NCBI RefSeq assembly: GCF_029338515.1
Contig: NZ_CP119988.1
Span: 3,224,001 to 3,288,000 of the forward strand
Reading direction: 5' to 3'
Source: Haloglomus litoreum
GTDB taxonomy: Archaea; Halobacteriota; Halobacteria; Halobacteriales; Haloarculaceae
DNA length: 64,000 bases
Shown here in pieces: positions 7,636 to 15,518 of the stretch; within the stretch, counting starts at the first letter, position 1; every line of letters starts with the position of its first letter. The translations under genes and the position numbers were made by a program. The notes beneath the pieces are model-generated. The model ran no database searches, had not been told where the DNA came from, and saw only the letters and a list, made by a program, of their open reading frames with translations.

Positions 7636-8696
7636 GTGTCCACCTCCAGTCCGTGCGCGGCCAGCAGGTCGGCCACCTGGTCGCCGAACGCCCGCCGGGC
7701 CAGCCCGACGACGACATCCACCTCGCCCTCGTCGGCCGTGGCGGCACACAGCTGGGTGAGCATGGCTGCCCGCAGGTGTGTCTGCAGGCCGACCCCGTCG
7801 GTGGCGCGCTCGACCGGATAGCGCAGCAGCCGGCTCTCGGGGTAGGCGTAGGTCTTCGTCGGCGGGCTGATCTTCTCTCCGTCCGGGAGGAACACGCAGT
7901 TGTAGACGGGCTCCTCCGGGGCGGCGTCGAACATGGCGGCGGTCCCGTCCGAGCGAGTCTGTGGGTGCTCGCCGGCGGGTTGGGTGGCGACGCTGACGAC
8001 CTGGAGCGCCTGGCCACTCGCGAGATCGACCACGACATCGCCGGCGGTGAGGCTGGCGTCGGTCGGCTCGTAGCGCACGCCGCCGTCGGTCACGAGGTCG
8101 TCGGCGTCGGCATCCAGCAGCGCCTTCGCGGCCCCGTGCCGACAGTGGCCCGACTCGCCCTCGTCGTCTCGCTCGCGGGGCTCGGCGAACCCGTGTGAGC
8201 AGTCCTGGCAGGTCCACCGGTCGGCGGCGGGCTCGCCACCGAAGGCGACGCCGCCGGCGTTACAGCGGATGTTGGTGCTGTCACACCGGGGACAGCACGT
8301 CACCGTCCCGCCGTCGGTCACGAGATCGTCCTCACACGCGGCCGGTGGCCGCCCACCGGTGCCGGGAGCTGGGCCACGAGCCCCGGGCTCGCGAACGACC
8401 AGCGCCGCCGGGCCGAATCCGGTCCCGCAGGTCCCACAGTAACACGGTGCCGACGGGACGGCGGTGACGTTGTCCCCCCGCCGCAGCCGCGGGTTCGAAT
8501 CGTCACAGGACGGGCAGGCGTACACCGTATCGTCGTCGGGGTGAGTCAGGCGGCCACGAGCGTCGCGGTGGCGCTGGAGTGCATCGGCCGGCGCCCGGTC
8601 GTTCGGGCCTGCGTCGCTGATGCCCAGCTCGTCACGGAGGTCCTCATCCTCGACGAGCGCCCGCTGGGCCGCGAGGATGTCGTCGGCGTGGGCCAT
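7632..8696 (-). CDS. Multi-zinc-ribbon protein of unknown function
   Basis: A 354-residue protein with several Cys pairs: CPSC near residue 63, CYCGTC near 85, CPRC near 132, then CQDC, consistent with two or three zinc ribbons. The acidic C-terminal half (about 180-354) carries a VYNCVFLPDGEKISPPTKTYAYPESRL segment, and a helical end. Zinc ribbons of this sort bind nucleic acid or protein partners; no enzymatic motif is visible. The ATG at 8696 shares its A with the TGA of the upstream microprotein. No family recognised. Confidence 0.7.
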   Translation of the reverse strand: MAHADDILAAQRALVEDEDLRDELGISDAGPNDRAPADALQRHRDARGRLTHPDDDTVYACPSCDDSNPRLRRGDNVTAVPSAPCYCGTCGTGFGPAALVVREPGARGPAPGTGGRPPAACEDDLVTDGGTVTCCPRCDSTNIRCNAGGVAFGGEPAADRWTCQDCSHGFAEPRERDDEGESGHCRHGAAKALLDADADDLVTDGGVRYEPTDASLTAGDVVVDLASGQALQVVSVATQPAGEHPQTRSDGTAAMFDAAPEEPVYNCVFLPDGEKISPPTKTYAYPESRLLRYPVERATDGVGLQTHLRAAMLTQLCAATADEGEVDVVVGLARRAFGDQVADLLAAHGLEVDT

Positions 8697-8809
8697 CAGA
8701 GCCCACCTCCGGCGACGAGCACCCCGCCCAGGACGATGCCGAGCAGGCCGACGACCAGGTGCGAGAGCACGAAGAACTTCACGCCGGGACCGGTCCGAAC
8801 GGCGCTCAT
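8696..8809 (-). CDS. 37-residue single-TM microprotein
   Basis: Encodes a short basic N-terminus followed by one hydrophobic helix (FFVLSHLVVGLLGIVLGGVLVAG). The ATG at 8809 overlaps the upstream stop (ATGA) and the TGA overlaps the next ATG (TGATG), a fully coupled arrangement that supports translation. Function unknown; perhaps a membrane tether or small regulator within the integrase operon. Confidence 0.6.
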   Translation of the reverse strand: MSAVRTGPGVKFFVLSHLVVGLLGIVLGGVLVAGGGL

Positions 8810-9258
8810 CGCTCTGCCTCCACATCACCGACCAGCCCGTCGATGTGCTCGCGGAAGCACCGCTGCGAGCAGAACGCCCCGGGCCGGTAGTGATCGCTGT
8901 CGTCGACCTGCAGCTGCCAGAGCACGAGGTCGTTCGTCTCGTGATGGGCGTCGGGCGAGCACACGCTGTCGCCACACTGCCAGCAGGTCCACTCGTTGGG
9001 GCCGGGCACGGCCGACAGGAGCCGCCGGATGGCGTCGTCGTGGGTCTCGTCGGCGGACGTGACGTGGTCCAGGTGCTCGTGGGTCTCTGGCGAGACGCGG
9101 ACGGTGCGCCCATCGTCGACCTCGCGCAGCTGGTCAAGCGCGGTTTCGAACCTCTCGATCTCCGTGTCGGTCAGCCCCGGCTCGATGCTGGTCAGCAGGC
9201 CGTCGAGCCGGCTGACCGGGTCGGTACGCTCGTCGCTGTCGCTCTCGGTGGGAATCAT
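8806..9258 (-). CDS. Zinc-finger protein, first gene of the integrase operon
   Basis: A 150-residue protein. Residues 1-80 are acidic and helical with a segment (TVRVSPETHEHLDHVTSADETHDDAIRRLL) resembling haloarchaeal antitoxin or DUF7557-like dimerisation modules. The C-terminal half has C-x2-C (CWQC), C-x2-H-H and C-x3-C (CSQRC) groups expected to bind zinc. Probably a DNA-binding regulator or part of the integration complex. It heads the operon that ends with int; about 290 bases of gene-free DNA lie upstream. Confidence 0.65.
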   Translation of the reverse strand: MIPTESDSDERTDPVSRLDGLLTSIEPGLTDTEIERFETALDQLREVDDGRTVRVSPETHEHLDHVTSADETHDDAIRRLLSAVPGPNEWTCWQCGDSVCSPDAHHETNDLVLWQLQVDDSDHYRPGAFCSQRCFREHIDGLVGDVEAER

Positions 9259-9551
9259 GTGGTAGTCACTCCGTCTGGATTCGGTAAGCTCGCGGTACCG
9301 CCTCGCAATCGTGCGGGGGTTTGAAGCCCCGTGGCGTCGTCTTCCCTCATGCTGAGGCCCCCACGGCGGCGCGGAGTGGAGTCCGCCCGCCGACCCCCTT
9401 TCTGAGGAGCCGACAGGATGCCGCCGAGCGAGGGCTGTCTCTGGCTTGTGGGTGCCGGGTACTTATTTGTTGGCACACAATTAGTTGTGCGCCGGCAATT
9501 AACGTATCAGCAACCTGACCACTTTTCGTACAGGAGTTTGAATGGCGAAGC
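9259..9551. promoter_or_regulatory. Divergent control region with a 22-bp operator-like palindrome
   Basis: Gene-free DNA between the leftward integrase operon and a rightward winged-helix gene. At 9472-9493 is GGCACACAA-TTAG-TTGTGCGCC (8 of 9 arm pairs), 59 bp before the ATG of the winged-helix gene. An A/T-rich box (ACTTATTT) precedes it. The dyad is a good candidate for binding by one of the two small winged-helix proteins encoded to its right. Confidence 0.5.
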
Positions 9552-9791
9552 ATGGGACGGCCACCTGAGCACAGCGATAAGGAGATTCTACAACTCTTCA
9601 TCGAGGCGGGGGAACCTGTGCTTTTCACCGTAGAAGTGGCCGAATCGCTGGATAAGACGCAGCAGAGCGCGTACAGCCGATTGGAGAAGCTGGAGGGGAT
9701 GGGATACGTCGGCTCAAAAGCGACCAGCAAACACTCGTCTCGCGTCTGGTGGATCACGCATGCGGGCAGAATGTTCGCTACCGAGGACTGA
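9552..9791 (+). CDS. Winged-helix regulator (79 residues)
   Basis: A small protein with a winged helix-turn-helix: AESLDKTQQSAYSRLEKLEGMGYVGSKA is a recognition-helix and wing pattern like PadR/MarR or phage repressors. The ATG at 9552 is preceded by AGGAG (9531-9535). An out-of-frame ATG 10 bases earlier opens only an 8-codon frame. The 3' end overlaps the convergent winged-helix gene by 14 bp. Probably controls the element's own promoters. Confidence 0.75.
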   Translation: MGRPPEHSDKEILQLFIEAGEPVLFTVEVAESLDKTQQSAYSRLEKLEGMGYVGSKATSKHSSRVWWITHAGRMFATED

Positions 9792-10026
9792 GTGGCCGCC
9801 AGAGAACCACGTTGCTCGATAGCTTCAGGCGCTCTACTTCCCCAGCGTCTCGTAGCTGACGAAGATAGTAATAGGCATTCTGCTGACTCGTACCGAGTTC
9901 GTCGCCTACGTACTTGCTGGTCACTGGCCAGTCGGCGTCGTACATGAAATTCAGAACGCGCTCTCGGCTTAGGTCTGGATCGTCCCCGCCCCCCGGATTG
10001 GCTGCGGTCATGGTCGTGTCGTACAT
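9778..10026 (-). CDS. Winged-helix regulator (82 residues)
   Basis: Helix-turn-helix protein: RERVLNFMYDADWPVTSKYVGDELGTSQQNAYYYLRQLRDAGEVERL. It shares the (S/T)QQ(S/N)AY recognition-helix motif with the convergent 79-residue protein, so the two are paralogues. A TATA-like ATAAGTT lies about 20-25 bp upstream of the ATG (minus strand), suggesting a leaderless transcript. Two convergent overlapping paralogous repressors could form a switch. Confidence 0.75.
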   Translation of the reverse strand: MYDTTMTAANPGGGDDPDLSRERVLNFMYDADWPVTSKYVGDELGTSQQNAYYYLRQLRDAGEVERLKLSSNVVLWRPLSPR

Positions 10027-10165
10027 TGTGTGCGAACAAAGAACTTATGGTGAAAGCACCGAATGATTCTGGATAGGAACAGACGCCTCTCGCGGGTCGA
10101 GCCACCGAGAACGTGGCCGCCCCGCCCCGGTGCAACGGGTCGAGGCGAACGTTCCTACAACACGC

Positions 10166-10351
10166 ATGAGTTCCTACACCGACACCGGACAAAAATCGTC
10201 CGGCCCGATGGGACCGCTCGAAAGCCACCACGTCGTCTGCCGCGACTGCGCGTTCGAGGAGATCTGCTCGACCAGCTGGGCAGCCGACTCGGTCGCCCGA
10301 ACGCACCGCGGCGAGACCGACCACCGACTGGCGCTCGCGAGGGTCGAGTGA
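10166..10351 (+). CDS. 61-residue protein with CxxC pair
   Basis: Starts MSSYTDTGQKSS and contains CRDCAFEEIC, followed by a conserved-looking H-x4-D-H pattern. It resembles the short haloarchaeal zinc-finger proteins that read 'C.DC.FE...' and are common on plasmids and viruses. The TGA overlaps the ATG of the next gene (TGATG). The ATG at 10166 is chosen over a longer start at 10130 because the protein-like sequence begins there. Confidence 0.6.
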   Translation: MSSYTDTGQKSSGPMGPLESHHVVCRDCAFEEICSTSWAADSVARTHRGETDHRLALARVE

Positions 10352-10671
10352 TGTCCGACCAGGTCGTCCACCTGGAGGAGCTGTTCGGCGCGGAGGTACT
10401 GGTCTGGCGAAGCGGCCGCGCGACGGTCTGCCCGTGGGACGATACGACGGACCCGGAATCGCCGGCCGCTCGCGACCTCGCCGGTCTGCCGGCACCCCGG
10501 CCCGACCAGCCGCCTGTCGACGGGCACTACGTCGACCAGGAGCTGACGGACATCGTCGAAGCGATCCAGGCGGCGAACGTCCCGCTCGCGGTCCGGTTGC
10601 TGGTCGAGTCCAAGGCCGAGAACATCCGCGCCGAGCTGGACCCGACGAGCGTCCGGACGGAGGCCGAGTGA
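10351..10671 (+). CDS. 106-residue acidic protein, unknown
   Basis: No family recognised. A strand-rich N-terminus (VVHLEELFGAEVLVWRSGRATVCPW) is followed by a Pro-rich linker and an amphipathic helix (ELTDIVEAIQAANVPLAVRLLVESKAENIRAELD). Both ends overlap neighbours by one base (TGATG), so it is part of a coupled three-gene set, 10166-10808. Confidence 0.6.
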   Translation: MSDQVVHLEELFGAEVLVWRSGRATVCPWDDTTDPESPAARDLAGLPAPRPDQPPVDGHYVDQELTDIVEAIQAANVPLAVRLLVESKAENIRAELDPTSVRTEAE

Positions 10672-10808
10672 TGCGAACCGAGTGGCTGTTCCCGGCCGAC
10701 ACGGTCCGGGGGCGGGCCGACCGAGCCCACGTCGACCTGCGGCAGCGAACACTCCGGGAGTACGCGGACGGAACGAACGACGATCCACTGCCTGCGACCG
10801 GGCCGTAG
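10671..10808 (+). CDS. 45-residue protein, unknown
   Basis: Short charged frame MRTEWLFPADTVRGRADRAH... starting within the TGA of the preceding gene. No motif. Support comes from the overlapping start and codon use matching its neighbours. A GC-rich dyad (CGCGCGCCCGCGCG) follows the stop. Confidence 0.45.
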   Translation: MRTEWLFPADTVRGRADRAHVDLRQRTLREYADGTNDDPLPATGP

Positions 10809-10868
10809 CCCCTCGCGCGCCCGCGCGTAGGGGTGGCTTTTTCACAACCCGTTCCAACGTCCTCGATA

Positions 10869-11459
10869 GTGACATCGCGAGGGGGAAACGACGGCCGCGA
10901 CGAAGCACTGGAAGAGTCGCGTCGTGTGATGGACAAGCAGGTCGCCACCTTGGAGAGTATCGACGACAAAGCCATGCGGACGGTCCGAACGGCCATTATC
11001 GTCCTCGGGTTCGTGGCCTCGACTGCCGGGATTGCGGGCCCGAGCGAACTGGGTGGAATCCCGCTTACGACCCAGGTGTTTCTCTTCTTCGGCGTTGCAT
11101 TCCTCCTTATCGCTGCGTTCGTCGGTATCGGCACATACACCGTGACTGAGTACCCTGTCGGTGTTCGCGACGACTTCCGCGACAGGGCGCTGCGGCGGAG
11201 TCGTGAGAAATGGGTTGAGAGTCTCCTCGGGAAATATGATGAGTGGACAGCCGAGCTTGAGGATGAAATTACGACCAACGGGGGATATTTGGAAGACGCA
11301 CAGTTCGCACTACTCATCGGGATTTTCTGCCTCGTATTCGCTGCCGGGTTAGTGGTGCTGAAGCAGTCGTACGGGGTCGAGCCACTCCAGGCAACAGGGG
11401 CCGTGTTCCTGTCGGTGCTGACGGGACTCCTGCTATTCGCGCTTAAATCGAGGTGGTAA
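10869..11459 (+). CDS. Four-TM membrane protein with cytoplasmic helical loop
   Basis: A 196-residue protein. Two hydrophobic helices lie near residues 38-58 and 68-90 and two more near 150-195, separated by a charged loop of about 55 residues (RDRALRRSREKWVESLLGKYDEWTAELEDEI). The GTG at 10869 is preferred: a T-rich TATA-like stretch lies about 25 bp upstream, as for leaderless haloarchaeal transcripts. An earlier GTG at 10833 would place that box inside the gene. The layout resembles small membrane sensors of haloarchaeal mobile DNA, but the family is not known to me. Confidence 0.65.
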   Translation: MTSRGGNDGRDEALEESRRVMDKQVATLESIDDKAMRTVRTAIIVLGFVASTAGIAGPSELGGIPLTTQVFLFFGVAFLLIAAFVGIGTYTVTEYPVGVRDDFRDRALRRSREKWVESLLGKYDEWTAELEDEITTNGGYLEDAQFALLIGIFCLVFAAGLVVLKQSYGVEPLQATGAVFLSVLTGLLLFALKSRW

Positions 11460-11506
11460 TCTACACCCAGTAGTTTTACTGTCGCGGAGTAGTAGGAGCG
11501 ATTGTG

Positions 11507-11641
11507 ATGTCCGACAGCGATACCGACTCCGAGTCCGACGACACGATTCGTGTCCGCAAGGGCTCCGAGCGCGCCCGCCGGTTCTTCTCGTTCTTCGGGA
11601 TCCGGTCGGCCCGGATGGAGCGCGAGCGCCAGGAGCGGTAA
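11507..11641 (+). CDS. 44-residue acidic/basic microprotein
   Basis: Encodes an acidic start (SDSDTDSESDD) then a basic, aromatic half (RVRKGSERARRFFSFFGIRSARMERERQER). A TAGGAG purine run lies 8-12 bases before the ATG, and a TATA-like AGTTTTACT lies about 30 bp upstream. Charge-segregated proteins like this are found on haloarchaeal plasmids, possibly as nucleic-acid-binding or regulatory peptides. Function unknown. Confidence 0.5.
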   Translation: MSDSDTDSESDDTIRVRKGSERARRFFSFFGIRSARMERERQER

Positions 11642-11724
11642 TCGCTGACGAGCACCCGCATTATAGATGGCTGAACCAGCTCCTCCACGACCAAGCCACT
11701 GCTCTGAACACCCTCGCCGCACGC

Positions 11725-11955
11725 TCAGACCACCACCCACACCTTCCGGTTTGCCTCGATTCGCTCCACCACGTCCAGCCCACGAACCCGACAGGCCCGC
11801 CGCAGCAGATATTCGACCGTCCGCTCGTCGCTCCCCAGCTCGGCCGCGAGGTCGGCGGCATCGAGCCGGCGCTCGCCGCGGGCGAGTCGGTTGCCGATGG
11901 CGTGCCGAAGTTGCTTCTCCCGTCGCCGCTCGTGGTCGCCAGTGATGGCTGCCAT
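11725..11955 (-). CDS. Helix-turn-helix protein downstream of orc1
   Basis: A 76-residue basic protein (ERRREKQLRHAIGNRLARGERRLDAADLAAELGSDERTVEYLLRRACRVRGL), a compact HTH with a C-terminal strand (RKVWVVV). It is oriented with orc1/cdc6 and could be expressed from that side. Perhaps a copy-number or partition regulator; inferred from context only. Confidence 0.65.
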   Translation of the reverse strand: MAAITGDHERRREKQLRHAIGNRLARGERRLDAADLAAELGSDERTVEYLLRRACRVRGLDVVERIEANRKVWVVV

Positions 11956-11998
11956 ACCTGGCCGGATGCAAACGAGGGTAAAAGGCGTCCTTCGCGCG

Positions 11999-12017
11999 CT
12001 TCCGGGTTTCCGGGTTT
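11999..12017. repeat. Origin-type repeat, 3' side of orc1
   Basis: CTTCCGGGTTTCCGGGTT occurs here at the end of the orc1 gene and again at 13095-13112 in front of it. Each is itself two near-copies of TTCCGGGTT. Just to the left, 11970-11985 reads AAACGAGGGTAAAAGG, similar to the G-rich tail of haloarchaeal origin recognition boxes. Repeats on both sides of an orc1/cdc6 gene are typical of haloarchaeal replication origins. Confidence 0.45.
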
Positions 12018-13050
12018 ACTCGGCCGCGGGCTCGGCCTCGGGCGAGTCGATCTCGACGACGTGATACCGACGAGCAGGCCCTTCGCCGGTCGCGGTCGCC
12101 AGGTTGTAGCTCTGGAGCTTCCCGAGGTAGTCCCGGACCGTCCGCTTCGTCTTCGGCGACGACACCCGCTGGGTATATTCCTCGTACACCGCTTTCGGAG
12201 CCGCTCCGCCGTCGGCGTTCGCGAGCACCGCGTAGACGGCCCGCTGGTGGTCGTTCAGCCGTTCGAGGTCGGCCTGTCGCTGCTCGCGAGCCGCCTCGGG
12301 GATGGCCGGGGTGATATGACTCCCGTCGATCACGCCCGCTTCATCGTCCATCGCCCGCCGGGCGGCCCGTCGGAGGATGCTGATGGCCCGGCGGGCGTCC
12401 CCGGCCGCGGCGTCGGCGATGCGTTCGAGCTGCGGTCGCTCGACCGCGCCGGGTTCGAGCGCGCCGCGGGCTCGCCGGTCGAGGATGGAGACGAGCGTGT
12501 CGAGGCTGTAGCTGTCGCAGTGGACATGGACGCCCGAGCGGAACCGTGACCGCAGGCGCTCGTCGAACAGGCCCGAGAGCGACTGCTCGTCGTTGGTCAC
12601 CAGGACGAGCGTCAGCTTCGGGATGGAGTAGAGTTCGCCGAGGAGCCCGGGGTCGCCCAGCTGGTCGGCTTCGTCGAGCACCGCGAGGTAGGGGGCGTCG
12701 ACATCGCGGAGTCGCGAGAGCATCGTGTCACGGGCTGTGGTCCGATGGATGTCGTGGGTGGGCGCGACCGGGTCGAGGAGTTCGAGGAGCACGCGAAACG
12801 GCTTGCTGGCGGCCCAGCAGTCGACATGTTTCGTGTGGATGTCGAGCCGCTCCTCCTCGATCTGCTGGAGCGAGTAGCGCGCGAGACAGGTCTTCCCGGC
12901 GCCGGATGGCCCGGTGATGAGCGCGTCTTCGGGCCGCCCGCCGTCGGCGACGGGCTGGAGGGCGGTCTGCAGGAGATTCTTCTCCGGGTTGCGGTGGACG
13001 ATCTCCCGCGGGACCCAATCCGCCTGGAGGACACGGGCGTTGGTAATCAT
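12016..13050 (-). CDS. orc1: Orc1/Cdc6 replication initiator
   Basis: A 344-residue AAA+ initiator. Walker A GPSGAGKT is at residues 47-54, Walker B LAVLDEAD at 122-129, sensor 1 VTND at 151-154, and the GDARRAISIL sensor-2 helix follows. The C-terminal 90 residues form the winged-helix DNA-binding domain (LNDHQRAVYAVLANADGG.APKAVYEEYTQRV...YLGKLQSYNL). It recognises origin repeats and recruits the MCM helicase. The gene is flanked by matching repeats, and a TATA-like TTATGA lies about 25 bp before the ATG (leaderless). Its presence implies the element can replicate autonomously. Shorter than most chromosomal Orc1 proteins, as usual for plasmid versions. Confidence 0.9.
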   Translation of the reverse strand: MITNARVLQADWVPREIVHRNPEKNLLQTALQPVADGGRPEDALITGPSGAGKTCLARYSLQQIEEERLDIHTKHVDCWAASKPFRVLLELLDPVAPTHDIHRTTARDTMLSRLRDVDAPYLAVLDEADQLGDPGLLGELYSIPKLTLVLVTNDEQSLSGLFDERLRSRFRSGVHVHCDSYSLDTLVSILDRRARGALEPGAVERPQLERIADAAAGDARRAISILRRAARRAMDDEAGVIDGSHITPAIPEAAREQRQADLERLNDHQRAVYAVLANADGGAAPKAVYEEYTQRVSSPKTKRTVRDYLGKLQSYNLATATGEGPARRYHVVEIDSPEAEPAAE

Positions 13051-13080
13051 ATCGTGTCCTGTCCCCCGCGGGGGTCATAA

Positions 13081-13112
13081 CCGGAAGGGTCAGACTTCCG
13101 GGTTTCCGGGTT
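13081..13112. repeat. Inverted and direct repeat upstream of orc1 (candidate origin)
   Basis: CCGGAAG (13081-13087) and CTTCCGG (13095-13101) form a perfect 7-bp inverted repeat with a 7-base spacer, 31 bp upstream of the initiator ATG. The second arm is the start of the CTTCCGGGTTTCCGGGTT repeat also present at 11999. It is a candidate Orc1 binding site, for origin function, autoregulation or both. The rest of the gap to the pilin gene shows nothing else. Confidence 0.5.
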
Positions 13113-13169
13113 CGCCGTGGCTGTCGCTCAGCGGTGTGGAAAGAATGGAGAAGTCGGTGGTTAGCTGCT

Positions 13170-13781
13170 CTAGGCGTCCGGACCGGTCCACTTGCCGAGC
13201 GTGGCCGTGTCGCCACCGTTCGAGGAGGACCACGTCACGCGGATAGTCGCCCCATTCAGCTGTAGGCTATCGATTTCCTTGCTCCCCGTAGGTTCATCAG
13301 CACTGTCGACGTTCACCGACTGGTCGCTGTCACCGTCGAGGTCATTAGCATTGTCTGCCGCACTAGCCTGTTGGAAGTCATCACCGGCAAGCGTTGCCGC
13401 ACTACCTGCCGAAACATCGCCAGAGCCCGCTTCTTCCTCCCAGGTATCAGAGTCTGGGCGTATCTTTGCATCGTACGGAACTCCAGTTTGTGGGTTGCTG
13501 TCTGTACCGATTGCCCCAGTACTAGCGAAGCTAATCTGTGAAGCAGCAATCTTGTCCCCACCATCGTGCGTGATAGTAAGGGAATCGGCAGTACCCGGAG
13601 CGTTATCAGTCAGGTCGAACGTGAAGCTCGCCTGCGGGCTCGTGTCACTGACCTGGTCACCGAGACCGAGCACGAACGTGCCGATGACGGCAGCCAGGAT
13701 GACGGTTATCGCGACCATCAGGATGACCCCGATGACCGGCGACACCGCGTCGTCGTCGCCGAGTAGGTTTGTGAATTCCAT
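13170..13781 (-). CDS. Type IV pilin, element array gene 1
   Basis: A 203-residue pilin. The ATG at 13781 gives [18 protein letters not shown] with the PibD cleavage site after residue 11; a frame extending to 13853 is rejected because it adds the tail of the neighbouring pilin region. It has the same H-domain as the chromosomal pilins, a long divergent middle (two Asp/Ser-rich stretches) and the shared [21 protein letters not shown] ending. Promoter-distal member of the three-gene leftward array. Confidence 0.9.
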   Translation of the reverse strand: MEFTNLLGDDDAVSPVIGVILMVAITVILAAVIGTFVLGLGDQVSDTSPQASFTFDLTDNAPGTADSLTITHDGGDKIAASQISFASTGAIGTDSNPQTGVPYDAKIRPDSDTWEEEAGSGDVSAGSAATLAGDDFQQASAADNANDLDGDSDQSVNVDSADEPTGSKEIDSLQLNGATIRVTWSSSNGGDTATLGKWTGPDA

Positions 13782-13806
13782 TTTCTTGATAAATTTTTTT
13801 CGCTGA

Positions 13807-14406
13807 TTACGCGTCCGGGCCAGTCCACTTGCCGAGCGTGGCCGTGTCGCCACCGTTCGAGGAGGCCCAGGTGACCCGAACAGTGGCCTCGTTCAGGTCA
13901 ACGTTGTTTACAGTCGATCCTCCAGTTTCAGAGTTTGCGATAACCGAGTAGGTACTACCTCCTTCGGCCTGTATCGTGATGCTACTGCCGGCAGATACCT
14001 CACTGGGTCCATCGTTGTCGTCAGTATTGTCGTTCTGCATATCTGCGATGGCCTGCCAGCTGCTTCCATCCTGGAGCGAACCGCCCTGGATGAAGACATC
14101 CGATGGGGTGCTCGCATCAAGATCATCGACAGCGCCAGTGGCTTTGATACTGAGCTGCGACGCGGAAATCTTGTCACCACCATCGTGAGTAACCGTTAGG
14201 CGGTCTTGCGGCGTCCCACCATTCTCACGATCGTCAAAGTCGAACGTGAAGCTCGCCTGCGGGCTCGTGTTCGAGACCTGGTCCCCGAGACCGAGCACGA
14301 ACGTGCCGATAACGGCGGCCAGGATGACGGTTATCGCGACCATCAGGATGACCCCGATGACCGGCGAGACCGCGTCTTCGTCGGCGAACAGGTTACCGAA
14401 TTCCAT
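13807..14406 (-). CDS. Type IV pilin, element array gene 2
   Basis: A 199-residue pilin beginning [18 protein letters not shown]. It has a PibD site, an invariant hydrophobic segment, then a middle region (residues 55-175) not shared with its neighbours. It ends in the same [18 protein letters not shown] motif as gene 1. It lies 25 bp upstream of gene 1 and 2 bp downstream of gene 3, so all three are one transcript. Confidence 0.9.
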   Translation of the reverse strand: MEFGNLFADEDAVSPVIGVILMVAITVILAAVIGTFVLGLGDQVSNTSPQASFTFDFDDRENGGTPQDRLTVTHDGGDKISASQLSIKATGAVDDLDASTPSDVFIQGGSLQDGSSWQAIADMQNDNTDDNDGPSEVSAGSSITIQAEGGSTYSVIANSETGGSTVNNVDLNEATVRVTWASSNGGDTATLGKWTGPDA

Positions 14407-14408
14407 CG

Positions 14409-14876
14409 TTAGTTAGCCTCCGGTCCAGTCCACTTTCCGAGCGTAGCCGTGTCGCCACCGTTCGAGGATTCCCAGACAACGCGGACCGTATCACTGTTGT
14501 CTGCATCAACCGTGGCGGTATCACCGGCAGTTACGTCGTTTGACCATCCCGATGGGCTCTCGATAGTGTCGGTTCCATCAGTGACGGAGAGCTGCGAGAC
14601 AGCAATCCCGTCACCACCATCATGCGTGATGCTCAGTTCACCACTGTCGGAGTTGTCACCATTATTTGCCAGTTCGCTTGTGTCAGTGACTGATACACTG
14701 CCGTCGAAGTCGAACGTGAAGCTCGCGGTCGGACTCGTGTTCGAGACCTGGTCCCCGAGACCGAGCACGAACGTGCCGATAACGGCGGCCAGGATGACGG
14801 TTATCGCGACCATCAGGATGACCCCGATGACCGGCGACACCGCGTCGTCGTCGCCAAGTAGGTTGTTGAGTTTCAT
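14409..14876 (-). CDS. Type IV pilin, element array gene 3 (promoter-proximal)
   Basis: A 155-residue pilin starting [18 protein letters not shown], closest in size and position to the promoter-proximal chromosomal pilin at 4004-4477. It ends WTGPEAN. The leader before its ATG is nearly identical to that of the chromosomal array. Pilins carried by a mobile element could change host adhesion, aggregation or virus susceptibility; this is inferred. Confidence 0.9.
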   Translation of the reverse strand: MKLNNLLGDDDAVSPVIGVILMVAITVILAAVIGTFVLGLGDQVSNTSPTASFTFDFDGSVSVTDTSELANNGDNSDSGELSITHDGGDGIAVSQLSVTDGTDTIESPSGWSNDVTAGDTATVDADNSDTVRVVWESSNGGDTATLGKWTGPEAN

Positions 14877-15518
14877 TGTCGTTGTCTCGCGCCCAGGGGC
14901 GTCGTGTGTAAGCCACGCTTACGGCCGACGGGATCGAGCCCGACGCCGACCGTCCAGCCCGGCTCACGGCCCGGGTCGCGTAATCTTCCGGACCGACTCT
15001 CCACATATAAATGCACGTGCCGTTCGGCCGCGGATACAGGAGTTTAATGCGTCATTACGGCCCGAATTCGAGCGTCTGAGGCTACCGAGACCCAACCCGT
15101 ATCCACACGGATATTCATACGAATCCCGGACAAACAACCGTGAGAGGCCATCTCCAGGCCGACGAACCGACCCACATCCACCAACGCCCCGGAATCTACC
15201 CGCGTAATGGCCCATTAACGGCGATTCCCACCGCGGATGGCGTGCCCAGGATTGACAGCCCCTGATAAAGCTGCTGGCCAGTTAGAACGTCGCTAATAAA
15301 GGTCACCACCATCCAGGGGTGTGGCGCGCACCCCGGCTATATCCGGTCTGGCCGCTCAGGAACTGAAAGCGCGGGCGGGGGACCAACCCGGGCAGAGTGG
15401 CCCCCCACTCACATACCCTCCCCACGAGTGCCGGGCTCATGCAGCACGTGGTGGGCACCACCGCCTACGCCGGCCACGCCTAAAAACAGCCCCACCGTTT
15501 TCCCACCCCGAAACCACC
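14877..15518 (-). promoter_or_regulatory. Long control region of the element's pilin array
   Basis: About 640 gene-free bases homologous to the region upstream of the chromosomal pilins. It holds a clear TATA box (ATATAAA on the plus strand, 15005-15011), giving a leader of about 100 nt, the TAATGG-C-CCATTA dyad (15205-15217), a GGGGTGTGGCGCGCACCCC hairpin (15317-15335), the CCGG-CTATAT-CCGG dyad, GTGCCGGGCTCATGCAGCACG, and the final CCTAAAAACA. Conservation far beyond a simple promoter suggests several regulator sites or a structured RNA. Confidence 0.55.

Noticed and set aside
9347-11971. An 874-codon minus-strand open frame (and its repeat at 51729-54353)
   Set aside because: It is a shadow: Arg/Ser/Pro-rich, antisense to well-supported small genes with coupled starts, without any domain. 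Long antisense frames are common in GC-rich haloarchaeal DNA.
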